Shown here: positions 1 to 8,228 of the stretch, piece after piece
Position numbering within the stretch: position 1 is the stretch's first letter
Layout of the letters: the number at the start of each line of letters is the position of its first letter
Source: PRDV01 sp963710865
GTDB lineage: Bacteria; Babelota; Babeliae; Babelales; Babelaceae
DNA: 64,000 bases
Assembly (NCBI GenBank): GCA_963710865.1
Contig: CAVQBR010000002.1
Location: 1,364,001 to 1,428,000 of the forward strand
Direction of reading: 5' to 3'
The notes under the pieces: model-generated
The model's input: only the letters and a program-made list of their open reading frames with translations
Databases searched by the model: none
What the model was told of the DNA's origin: nothing
Position numbers and translations under genes: made by a program

Positions 1-509
1 CCTGGTCGGTTATAGCCATAAAATGGCAAACTCAGTTCCTTCCAGAACTGTGAACGATCTTCTATAACGCTGGCTCTCATGTGGTTGAAAACTTCGATCG
101 GGAGACCTCCTGGATTTGCTGCATTTTTGAGCATCAATGGTGGAATTGCTCCGACTAAGACTGTCTTAGCAACACGTTTGGTGCCATAGCGGCCAATGTA
201 TCTGGCGACTTCTCCGCCGCCTGTAGAATGGCCTATGTGAACTGCATTTTTCAAGTCGAGTGTTTCAACGAGAGTGGCAAGATCTTCTGCGTAGGTTTCT
301 ATATCATTGCCATTCCAAGGCTGGCTTGACCTGCCATGGCCGCGACGGTCATGAGCAATGCAGCGATAGCCGTGTGACGCTAAAAAGAACATTTGATCTT
401 CAAAGGCATCCGCACTGAGGGGCCATCCATGACTGAAGACGATGGGCTGTCCTGAGCCCCAGTCATTGTAATAGATTTTGGTTCCATCTTTGGTGACGAT
501 TGTGCTCAT
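1..509 (-). CDS. Alpha/beta hydrolase, non-heme chloroperoxidase/arylesterase type (partial)
   Basis: The gene starts at ATG 509 and runs off the left edge, so only about the first 169 residues are seen. They show the alpha/beta-hydrolase order: an oxyanion-side SHGWPLS segment near residue 26, HDRRGHGRSS near residue 53, and the nucleophile elbow GHSTGGG with Ser at about residue 95, followed by VARYIGRYGTKR. This is the classic pattern of cofactor-free haloperoxidases and esterases, cytosolic enzymes that hydrolyse small esters and can form peracids; the true substrate cannot be read from sequence. There is no signal peptide. The protein matches the family consensus unusually closely for a window full of divergent proteins, which suggests recent transfer. 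The catalytic Asp and His lie beyond the edge. Confidence 0.9.
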   Translation of the reverse strand, partial: MSTIVTKDGTKIYYNDWGSGQPIVFSHGWPLSADAFEDQMFFLASHGYRCIAHDRRGHGRSSQPWNGNDIETYAEDLATLVETLDLKNAVHIGHSTGGGEVARYIGRYGTKRVAKTVLVGAIPPLMLKNAANPGGLPIEVFNHMRASVIEDRSQFWKELSLPFYGYNRP

Positions 510-721
510 ACTAATTCTCCGTTTGTTCGGTTGATGCTGATTTTAGAGATAGTCTAGCCAGGATACTCCTGCAAAGTCAACGGATGACAATGCATGTTGT
601 ACTATACTCTGTGCCTTTGAATAAGAGATGTTCTTCTGTGTGCGCCCGAGTGGGTGTGGATATGCTAATTTGGTCATCTCGTCGTGTTTAGCATTCTAAC
701 AGGAGGTGTGTTCTGCAAGAC

Positions 722-1942
722 TCAGCTATAGGGAGTTATCCGTTCACAGTTTTTGAGTATTTGCTCAAGGGTCTTGAGGAATAGCTCTTGTTCATGAGCT
801 GGTATCCCTTCCAAGGCGATGTGCTCGGTGAGCTCGTGAATGGCCCATATTTTGGCAAGTCCTTCAGCACCTTTCTCGGTGAGCATAAAGGTCTTTTCCT
901 GTTCTTTTATGAAGCCTTGCTCAATTAAGGGTTTGAGAAGCTCTTGAATATTGCTCTCATTTGAAAGACCAGCATCGTGCGCCAAGGCTGAAGCAGTTGA
1001 AGAACGATCGCAGTGTAAGATCATCATGATAATAGCCTGGTCTGCATTGAAGGGCGTGCCTTCCCGTAATTTCTTATCAAATATGAGGCGCATCCAGGTT
1101 GCAGCGTTATAGAGTTTACCAGCGAGTGAGGATTGAATTTTTTTTGTGAGCATCGTTAATACCAATTTCAATTTAAGTTCGTACAGGCTGATGCCTGCTG
1201 CTACAGCAACATTTAATGATTCGACAGTTCCACTCATGGGTATTTGAATTTTAAGATCTGCTTCTTCCATAAGGTCATCGCTTACTCCCGTTGTCTCATT
1301 GCCGAGTACCAGTGCAAGCGGCTTTGCAGTAAGGGGTGCAAATGATTGTATGATACTTGCATGGGGGCTCGTTACAGCAATCTGATATCCTTCTTTCTTT
1401 AAAGCTCGAGCTGCTTCTTTGCTCGTTGCAAAGCAGCGCAGATGAGTTGAAAATACTTGTCCTCGAGAGGCGTCGATAGTTTTTTTAAAAAACAAATCAA
1501 AATCTGCAGACGTTGCAGCAAATGAATGAATCCCAAAAGCTGCAGCGGTGCGTACTATGGTGCCACGATTTCCTAAGTCATTTAATCCATCAAGGACTAC
1601 CAAGATATCTTCGCAGGACTTGTCAGCTACAGGAAAGCTTGCTACTGCTAGGTAGGGAATGAGATAGGAAGTATCGGAAATCTTCTTCAAGACTCCCTCT
1701 GTGGCGAAGTAGAGGGGTATCTCATTAGTAATAAGTTCTTTCGTGAAGGGTTCTGATTCGAGAGCTTCGTGGACGAATATATAGTGTACTCGAGAGGGAC
1801 TTGCTAATGCCCAGCGGATTGCTTCTTCTCCTTCTATGAGAAGCTTTTGTGCTGCCCGCCTTCCTACTGAGGATCTGAGCAGGCGAGCTTCGATAACCTT
1901 TTCATCTTTGATCGAGCGTATAAGAATGTCTGAGGGGTTCAT
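722..1942 (-). CDS. SpoU/TrmH-family RNA 2'-O-methyltransferase with C-terminal winged-helix domain
   Basis: Predicted SAM-dependent methyltransferase modifying a ribose 2'-OH in rRNA or tRNA. An N-terminal RNA-binding part is followed by the three trefoil-knot motifs: GNRGTIVRTAAAFG (motif 1, Arg near residue 131), LVLGNETTGVS (motif 2) and MSGTVESLNVAVAAG (motif 3). Normal family members end soon after motif 3. This one continues for about 130 residues with DQAIIMMILH, ALAHDAGLSNESN, LLKPLIEQGFI and FMLTEKGAEGL, which read as a MarR-like winged helix plus a closing helix. I chose ATG 1942 because GAGG lies six bases upstream; an in-frame ATG at 1963 lacks a ribosome site. The gene stands alone, 78 bp downstream of the long ankyrin gene. 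The RNA target is unknown. Confidence 0.85.
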   Translation of the reverse strand: MNPSDILIRSIKDEKVIEARLLRSSVGRRAAQKLLIEGEEAIRWALASPSRVHYIFVHEALESEPFTKELITNEIPLYFATEGVLKKISDTSYLIPYLAVASFPVADKSCEDILVVLDGLNDLGNRGTIVRTAAAFGIHSFAATSADFDLFFKKTIDASRGQVFSTHLRCFATSKEAARALKKEGYQIAVTSPHASIIQSFAPLTAKPLALVLGNETTGVSDDLMEEADLKIQIPMSGTVESLNVAVAAGISLYELKLKLVLTMLTKKIQSSLAGKLYNAATWMRLIFDKKLREGTPFNADQAIIMMILHCDRSSTASALAHDAGLSNESNIQELLKPLIEQGFIKEQEKTFMLTEKGAEGLAKIWAIHELTEHIALEGIPAHEQELFLKTLEQILKNCERITPYS

Positions 1943-2020
1943 GAGATGCCTCTGTGTTTTCATAACTAATCACTTGTATAAGTATAGAGCAGACGAGGAA
2001 CTATGCCTAGTAGACGTTGT

Positions 2021-4891
2021 TTATCGTGCAGAATTTGGTGGGCAGGCTGCGCATCGTTGGGGCGGTTGTAAGAGTGCTACAATTTCTGTATGTCCATACG
2101 CGCGCGCGATGTCAATTGGTGAGAGATTATGAAATTTCAAAGTCTTATCGCGATTGGCACCCGCAGCTAACAATAATCGAACAATCTCGGTATGGCCATT
2201 TTGTGCTGCAATAAATAAAGGTGTTGCTCCATCTTCCATTTGTGCGTCTGGATCTGCACCAGCTTGTAATAACAACTGGAGTATCCTGGTATGGTAATTC
2301 TGTGCTGCAGCAAATAAGGGCGTTCCTCCGTCGGAGGCAGCTCTATTTGCATCGGCACCTGCTGTCAGCAATGACTGGACTATTGCTACATGACCTGCTA
2401 GTGAAGCCATCAAGAGAGGCGTTGCTCCAGTTATGGTGGGTATGTCTATGGTTGCTCCTAGAGCTATTAACAGTTGAACAACATCAGTTTTGCCCGCTTC
2501 CGCCGAACTAAAGAGAGCTGTTGCTCCATTGTTGGTAGTTTGATCTATATCGACCCCCAGGGACAGTAACAACCGGACTACGTCAGTATGGCCAGTATGT
2601 GCAGCAACATGCAAGGGAGTTGCTCCAGTGAAAAGAGCTCTGTTTATATCAGCATTGGCTGCTATCAATAATCGTAGTATCTCAGTGTGGCCATTTTGTG
2701 CTGCAATAAATAAGGGTGTTGCTCCATCATTCATCGCTTGGTCTACTTTGGCATGAGCTTCTAATAACAGCTGGAGTGCGTTGACATGCCCATTTTGTGC
2801 TGCACTAAAGAGGGGCGTTGCTCCATCCGGAGCAGGTTTATTTATATCAGCACCCTCTGCGATCAACAATTGAACTATCCCTGTGTGGCCTTCTTGCGAG
2901 GCAATCATGAGAGGAGTCGCATCAGCGGGTTCATCTTTGTTTGCATCAAACTGTATCAATAACTGAGCTGTTTCAAGATGATTATATCTCGCAGCCATAA
3001 CTAATGCCGTTCGTCCATCACTTCTCGCTTTATTAACTCGGGCCCCTGCGTGGATTAATAATCGAGCTACTTCCGTGTGGCCATCTTGAGCAGCCATAAT
3101 CAAAGGTGTTACAGTTACTCCACCAACAGAAGCCTCCCTGTGTATATCGGCTCCATTGCTTATGAGTAATTCAGCTATTGCTGCGTTAGCCGTTAGAAAG
3201 ATAGGCGTTAGTCCTTCATCGGTAGGTGTATCGCTCTTGGCGCCAGAACTTATCAATAGCTGTACTGTTTCAAGATGACCCTCTTGTGATGCTAAAAATA
3301 AGGCCGTCCGACCATCATCTCTGGTTTTTTCAAGTTTGGCCTCTGCCTCGATTAACAATCGAACAACGGCTGTATGGCCATTTTGAGCTGCGATAATCAA
3401 GGGTGTTACTGCTAATTCGCTAATACAGGCCTCGGTATTGGCACCTGCGGCGATCAACAATCGAACTATCTCAATGTGGCCATTTCGTGCTGCAACAAAG
3501 AGGGGGGTTCCTCCATCCGGGATAGGTTTATTTATATCGGCACCTCCATCAATCAACAACTGAACTATCCCTGTATGGCCTTCTTGCGAGGCAATTATGA
3601 GAGGAGTTCCATTAGTAAATTCATCTTTTTTGGCACCAGAACTTATTAGGAGCTGCACTGTTTCAAGATGGTTATTTTTTGCGGCCATAAATAAGGCCGT
3701 GCGCCCATCATTTCTCGGCTTATCAATTTCGGCACCTTCAGCAAGCAATAACCGAACAACTTCAGTATGGCCATTTTGAGCTGCGATAATTAAGGGGGTC
3801 ACGGTTAATCGGTCGATACAAGTTTCCTTGTGTATATCGGCATGTGCAGCTATGAGCAATCGAACGATTTCAATATGGCCGTTTTGGGCCGCTATCAAGA
3901 GGGCTGTTCTTTCGCGGCCATCGTCGTTTTTTGCGCCAAAATCGAGTAAAGTGCGTACTGATTCAAGATTGCCCCTCTGTGCTGCTAGAAAAAGGACTGT
4001 CAAGCCGTCATTTCGTGGTTTGTGTATATCAGCGCCTGCGCCTATTAATAACCTGAGTATTTCGGCGTGGCCTTCTTGAGCTGCGAGAATGAGAGGTGTG
4101 GCGATTAAATTTCCAATACAAGCCTCTGCATGTATATTGGCACCTGCCTGTATGAGCAATTGAACGATTTCTGTATGGCCATTCTGGGCAGCAATGTGCA
4201 AAGGCGTTACTCCTTGATCAGTAGATTTCTCTCTATCGGCTCCTCTACTTAGTAATAACTGAACCGTTTCTTTGCGACCTCCTCGTGCAGCCATAAATAG
4301 GGCAGTCCGATTGTCGCTTCTTGGTTTATCTAGAGTGGCCCCTGCGTCAAGAAGCAAACGGACTATTTCTGTGTGGCCATTTTGGGCAGCAAGAATTAAC
4401 GGTGTTTGAGCTATTCCATCAATATGAGCTTCTCTGTGTATATCTGCTTTAGCGGAGATGAGCAGTTGAACTATGCTCATGTGTCCATTTTCTGCAGCGA
4501 TAAGTAATGGTGTTAAACCATCGTTCGTCGGTTGATCAATACCGGCACCTAATTGATTACCGTCAGCATTTCCATTTTGAGCTAACGGTGTTGCCCCATT
4601 TGTCATACTAATGGTGGGATCTACCTGTTCATGGAGAAGTACTCGAACGGCCTCATTATGGCCATATTGAGATGCAAGAAAGAGGGGTGTCATGCATTTG
4701 TGATTTTGGCTATTTAGAACTGCGCCAGCTCTTAATAATCGGTGAATTTCAGAAGTGTTACCAGCCTGAGCTGCTGCATGCAAAGCAGTATTTCCTTCCA
4801 AGTCACATTCTTGCATTTTGGAAAGCTCAATTCCATTGACCGTACTTAGTGATCCTACGAGAAAGCAGAGTGTTACTAGTGTGATTTTCAT
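2021..4891 (-). CDS. Giant exported ankyrin-repeat protein (about 956 aa)
   Basis: Starting at ATG 4891 the protein opens with a typical signal peptide, MKITLVTLCFLVGSLSTVNG, then consists almost entirely of ankyrin repeats, roughly 27 to 28 units of about 33 residues with the consensus TPLxIAAQNGHTEIVRLLL. The frame stays open upstream to 4999, but that extension has no ribosome site and would bury the signal peptide; a second ATG at 4897 is equally possible. Several repeats carry a longer finger loop (for example HKETCIDRLTVTPL), and these recur at regular intervals, making a higher-order repeat. Ankyrin arrays bind other proteins; exported ones in intracellular bacteria are usually aimed at host proteins. 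The target is unknown. The last residues, PPQRCAACPPNSAR, hold a Cys pair. Confidence 0.9.
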   Translation of the reverse strand: MKITLVTLCFLVGSLSTVNGIELSKMQECDLEGNTALHAAAQAGNTSEIHRLLRAGAVLNSQNHKCMTPLFLASQYGHNEAVRVLLHEQVDPTISMTNGATPLAQNGNADGNQLGAGIDQPTNDGLTPLLIAAENGHMSIVQLLISAKADIHREAHIDGIAQTPLILAAQNGHTEIVRLLLDAGATLDKPRSDNRTALFMAARGGRKETVQLLLSRGADREKSTDQGVTPLHIAAQNGHTEIVQLLIQAGANIHAEACIGNLIATPLILAAQEGHAEILRLLIGAGADIHKPRNDGLTVLFLAAQRGNLESVRTLLDFGAKNDDGRERTALLIAAQNGHIEIVRLLIAAHADIHKETCIDRLTVTPLIIAAQNGHTEVVRLLLAEGAEIDKPRNDGRTALFMAAKNNHLETVQLLISSGAKKDEFTNGTPLIIASQEGHTGIVQLLIDGGADINKPIPDGGTPLFVAARNGHIEIVRLLIAAGANTEACISELAVTPLIIAAQNGHTAVVRLLIEAEAKLEKTRDDGRTALFLASQEGHLETVQLLISSGAKSDTPTDEGLTPIFLTANAAIAELLISNGADIHREASVGGVTVTPLIMAAQDGHTEVARLLIHAGARVNKARSDGRTALVMAARYNHLETAQLLIQFDANKDEPADATPLMIASQEGHTGIVQLLIAEGADINKPAPDGATPLFSAAQNGHVNALQLLLEAHAKVDQAMNDGATPLFIAAQNGHTEILRLLIAANADINRALFTGATPLHVAAHTGHTDVVRLLLSLGVDIDQTTNNGATALFSSAEAGKTDVVQLLIALGATIDIPTITGATPLLMASLAGHVAIVQSLLTAGADANRAASDGGTPLFAAAQNYHTRILQLLLQAGADPDAQMEDGATPLFIAAQNGHTEIVRLLLAAGANRDKTLKFHNLSPIDIARAYGHTEIVALLQPPQRCAACPPNSAR

Positions 4892-5041
4892 GATCATCCA
4901 AAATTTTAATACTAAGCGTGGCGATTGATCTTTATTATTTAAACATGTGAAAGGGATCATGTCAACCATTCGCGATGAAGAAGTCGCGTTAATCTGCAAT
5001 ACAGTGTATGTACCGTAGCAGATCTAACAAGTTTCAGGGGC

Positions 5042-5935
5042 CTAGCCGACAAAACTTCGTTTTTCAGCAGCACGTAGTTTTGCGCTTCGTGAAGAGGGGT
5101 TGAGAGCGAGTTCTTCTTCGCTTGCTGTAACCACTTTTTTAGTTAGGATTGTGAAGGTATCGGTATGCTCTTTAAAGAAGTGTTTTACAATCCGATCTTC
5201 AAGAGAATGAAAACTGATACAGACAATCCGGCCTTCAGGTTTGAGAAGATCGAGTGATTGTGTGAGAAGTGACTTAATATTATTGAGCTCATCATTTACA
5301 AAGATTCGTATAGCTTGAAATACCTTCGTGGCAGGATGAATTTTCCGGCTGAAGGGAGGCACCACTTTCATGATGACCTGTGCCAGTTCGGTCGTCGTCG
5401 AAATCTTCCTCACCTTGCGCTCAGAGAGGATTGCACGAGCTATCTTGCGAGAGGCTGGCTCTTCCCCATATTCAAAAAAGATGTGAGCAAGTTCGGCTTC
5501 CGTTGCTTTATTAACAAGGTCATAGGCATTCGTTTTAAAATGACCTGGCGACATTCTCATATCTAAGGGAGATTCAACACTGAATGAAAAACCCGGTTCC
5601 CAAGTAATTTGAAATTGAGAGGTCCCAAAATCAGCAAGAATGCCATCTACCTGGGGGATGCGTAGCTTCTTCAGCTGGTGGGTAATTTGGGTAAAGCTAC
5701 TCCAATGAACACTAAGCCGGTCACCAAACTCTTCAAGGAGGGCTGGGCTATTGAGTTCAAGAGCATGGGTATCCCAATCAAATGCGATAACTCGACAGGT
5801 GGGCTCTGCTTCGAGGAGTGCTCGGGTATGACCGCCACCGCCAAAGGTAGCATCAACATAGATGCCGTGCGGTTTTGGTGCAAGTGCAGTAAGTACTTCG
5901 TTTACAAGGACAGGAATGTGGTAAGGCTTTACCAT
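5042..5935 (-). CDS. rsmH: 16S rRNA (cytosine-1402 N4)-methyltransferase RsmH
   Basis: RsmH (MraW) uses SAM to methylate N4 of C1402 in 16S rRNA at the decoding centre. The 297-residue protein is close to family length. Seen directly: the N-terminal HIPVLVNEVL segment, the SAM-binding loop DATFGGGGHTRALL (residues 28-41), DWDTHALE as acidic loop, ADFGTSQFQ, FSFSVESPLDMRMSP, and the C-terminal ISFHSLEDRIVKHFF and LNPSSRSAKLRAAE. ATG 5935 has GGAG just upstream. In many bacteria this gene opens the division/cell-wall cluster; here it follows murF by 42 bp, without ftsL, ftsI or murE, and a terminator hairpin lies between the two. Confidence 0.98.
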   Translation of the reverse strand: MVKPYHIPVLVNEVLTALAPKPHGIYVDATFGGGGHTRALLEAEPTCRVIAFDWDTHALELNSPALLEEFGDRLSVHWSSFTQITHQLKKLRIPQVDGILADFGTSQFQITWEPGFSFSVESPLDMRMSPGHFKTNAYDLVNKATEAELAHIFFEYGEEPASRKIARAILSERKVRKISTTTELAQVIMKVVPPFSRKIHPATKVFQAIRIFVNDELNNIKSLLTQSLDLLKPEGRIVCISFHSLEDRIVKHFFKEHTDTFTILTKKVVTASEEELALNPSSRSAKLRAAEKRSFVG

Positions 5936-5950
5936 ACAACTCCGTGAAAT

Positions 5951-5977
5951 GAAAAAGGGGGCACGAGGCCCCCCTTG
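5951..5977 (-). terminator. Intrinsic terminator behind murF
   Basis: On the minus strand a GGGGGC/GCCCCC-type stem with a short CTCGT loop is followed by a run of T (the A run at 5952-5956 on the plus strand). It sits against the murF stop codon and only about 15 bp before the rsmH start, so rsmH expression must rely on read-through or on its own promoter. Confidence 0.8.
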
Positions 5978-7375
5978 CTATTTTTGTTCTTCTATCAGTT
6001 CGCCAACAAGATTTGAAAGGAGCATGCCGTTTGATGCTTTTACGAGGATCACGGCTTCACGATCAAGGCGTTTCTTGACACTGTCGACTGCTTCCTTCCA
6101 GGAAGGGACGTGTTCGAACGTAATGCCAACGGGTACCGTTGCTTTTGTCCATTTAACCATTTCTCCGACGAGGACCACATGGTTAAGTGAAGGAACTTTA
6201 CGTAAGAATCTTCCTAATTGTCGATGCCAGAATGGGCTATTTACCCCAAGTTCAAGCATGTCGCCGAGAACTGCTATCTTTTGACCTTTCGATTCAAGCT
6301 TTTCAAAAGCAAGCAGTGCAGCTTTCATACTTTCAGGACTTGCATTATAGCAATCGTTGATGAGTATGCCTTTTTTCGCTTTCAACTTTGTAGGCTCAAA
6401 ACGACCCGTAATCATGACAGGCATTTGAATACCCTTAACGATCGTCTCGTTTGGAATGGCAAGCATATAGGCTGCTGTCGCTGCAGCGATTGCATTTAAT
6501 ACTCGACCATTATGGTTGGTATCTAAGGTAATCTTATAGCGATCCTTGTAGAGCTTAAGGACAAAATGAGTTGTGGTATTGTTTGGCTGAATCTTTCGTG
6601 CTTGTACCTGATTGGTAGTTTTGCAACCAAACTTTACAATAGGATGAGTATAAGAAATCGTTGCTAAAATTGGTTGATCACCATTAATAATCCCTATGTT
6701 GTCTTCTTTAAAAAACTTAAAAATATCCCGTTTTTCATTTGCGATATCACTAAGCGATCCAAGCCCTTCCATGTGGCTATGACCGATAGACGTGATGACC
6801 GCAGACGTCGGTCTAACAATGTCTGCCATGCGAGCCATTTCTCCGCGCTTACTTACGCCCATTTCAAAAATTGCTACCTGATGTTCAGGACGAAGTTTTA
6901 AGATGTTGAGTGAGATGCCTAAAGCGGTGTTTTGATTACCTTCAGAAGCAAGAAAATTCATGCCATGTGCATCTACAATGTGAGCAAGCATTTCCTTGGT
7001 AGATGTTTTGCCAATCGAACCGGTAATGCCAATAACTGGTAGTTCGAATTGAGCCCGCCATGCACGTGCTAACTTAATAAGAGCATCATGGGGATTGCTG
7101 ACCATAATGATCAACATTGTTTTACGAACAGCTGGATCAATTTTTTGCAAGCTATTTTCTTTAGTTGCGTCAATTATGAGACCGGAAGCACCACGTGCCA
7201 CTGCCTCATGTATATAATCATGCCCATCTACGAAGCTCCCTTTCAATGCGGCAAATATTTCGCCTTTATTGAGTTCTCGAGAGTCAATCGAAACTCCGCA
7301 AAAATCTTGCATCGGTGTGCCAAGAATCTTCGCATCTGGGAGCACGGATGAAATGAATTGCTGATTAAAAAGCAT
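5978..7375 (-). CDS. murF: UDP-N-acetylmuramoyl-tripeptide--D-alanyl-D-alanine ligase MurF
   Basis: MurF adds D-Ala-D-Ala to the UDP-MurNAc-tripeptide, the last cytosolic step of peptidoglycan precursor synthesis. The 465-residue protein has the three Mur-ligase domains: N-terminal UDP-binding part with GVSIDSRELNKGEIFAALKG, central ATP-binding P-loop GITGSIGKTSTKEML (residues 116-130; the usual Asn before GK is Ile here), NQNTALGISLNIL, IFEMGVSKRGEM, and the C-terminal domain with INDCYNASPESMKAAL and AVLGDMLELG. ATG 7375 has GAGG about eight bases upstream. Its presence, with uppP and ftsK, implies a real peptidoglycan pathway and septation. Downstream is a strong terminator, then rsmH. Confidence 0.97.
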   Translation of the reverse strand: MLFNQQFISSVLPDAKILGTPMQDFCGVSIDSRELNKGEIFAALKGSFVDGHDYIHEAVARGASGLIIDATKENSLQKIDPAVRKTMLIIMVSNPHDALIKLARAWRAQFELPVIGITGSIGKTSTKEMLAHIVDAHGMNFLASEGNQNTALGISLNILKLRPEHQVAIFEMGVSKRGEMARMADIVRPTSAVITSIGHSHMEGLGSLSDIANEKRDIFKFFKEDNIGIINGDQPILATISYTHPIVKFGCKTTNQVQARKIQPNNTTTHFVLKLYKDRYKITLDTNHNGRVLNAIAAATAAYMLAIPNETIVKGIQMPVMITGRFEPTKLKAKKGILINDCYNASPESMKAALLAFEKLESKGQKIAVLGDMLELGVNSPFWHRQLGRFLRKVPSLNHVVLVGEMVKWTKATVPVGITFEHVPSWKEAVDSVKKRLDREAVILVKASNGMLLSNLVGELIEEQK

Positions 7376-7649
7376 CGCTAAACCTCACGCCTTGAATGTG
7401 TTTTTGTGTGAATTTTTTCATTTGTCAAAAAAGTCTAAATATTACAATGGCTGACTATATATATAAGATAGCCTTTATTTACTAATATTGCAATATTTAT
7501 TTGCTTAGTTATCAGGAATGTGATTAATAAAACGTAATTTCATTACACATATGCTCCTTTTTTCAGTATGAATTAAACTCCCTTTATACTAATGTAACGA
7601 ACGCGCATCCAGCTGTCAAATTTTGCGTAAAACACCAGGGGGTGCTTAG

Positions 7650-7823
7650 CCGTCAGATCTTTCAGAATCTACGCTCATTCTGCAAGCACTCACGATTTTT
7701 GGAGCGCATGGCGCGGAAAAAGACATTGACAACAATAGTGGTCATTCAGGCGCTGTCGTTCTCCTGAAAGCTGTTGAAAGAGGCAATGGAGGCGCTACTT
7801 CTCTGGCCAACGCGCTGCAATGA
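7650..7823 (+). pseudogene. Possible ankyrin-protein C-terminal remnant
   Basis: A 57-codon open stretch between stop codons, with no ATG, reads IFGAHGAEKDIDNNSG then HSGAVVLLKAVERG. The AHGAEKDID and GHSGAVVLLKA pieces resemble the loop and second helix of an ankyrin repeat as seen in the large ankyrin genes of this window. With no start and no neighbouring repeats it is best read as a leftover of a deleted copy. Chance similarity cannot be excluded. Confidence 0.3.
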
Positions 7824-8215
7824 CGATTATAGAACTGGCATCTGCCATCAAGCGAAGCGATCAATAAGCTATTTTCTTCAATGCCTCCAAGTTCTCGCCT
7901 CTTTTCTAAACTACATTTGGTTTATATTCTAGCTTTCAATGAACTCGCATGACTAGATTGCTCAAGGATGCTCAGAGCGAGCATAGTGCTTAAGGCGCGC
8001 GTTGAGTATTAATCTTACTGATTGCCGCAAATAAAAACAGCGATCTCTTGACAGGAAATTTCTGAAATTGATACCGTACTTTTGTCGTACTTACTGAGTT
8101 TGGGAGGAGGTTCGCGCAAAAAAGAACTTGTTTGGTAAAAATGGCCTGAGCGAAAACAAAGGTTGTCCGCTTGGGTGATCAAAAGTTTGAAAATTGTTGT
8201 TTACACATTATTTTT

Positions 8216-8221
8216 AAGGAG
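8216..8221 (+). promoter_or_regulatory. Ribosome binding site that fixes the start of the beta-helix gene
   Basis: AAGGAG lies seven bases before ATG 8229. The frame is open back to 8163, but only 8229 has a Shine-Dalgarno site and places the hydrophobic signal segment near the N-terminus. Confidence 0.8.
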
Positions 8222-8228
8222 AAACTCT

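Larger units (their letters stand above)
7376..8228. other. Gene-poor spacer between divergent murF and the beta-helix gene
   Basis: About 850 bp without an intact gene. The first 250 bp are AT-rich, as expected for the murF promoter region. Around 7650-7823 an open stretch resembles the end of an ankyrin protein (listed separately). I see no RNA gene or strong promoter; the last 60 bp before 8216 are an untranslated leader. Confidence 0.5.

Noticed and set aside
2221..4079. Plus-strand frames opposite the long ankyrin gene
   Set aside because: Repeated every ankyrin unit and low in complexity; mirror images of the repeat codons.
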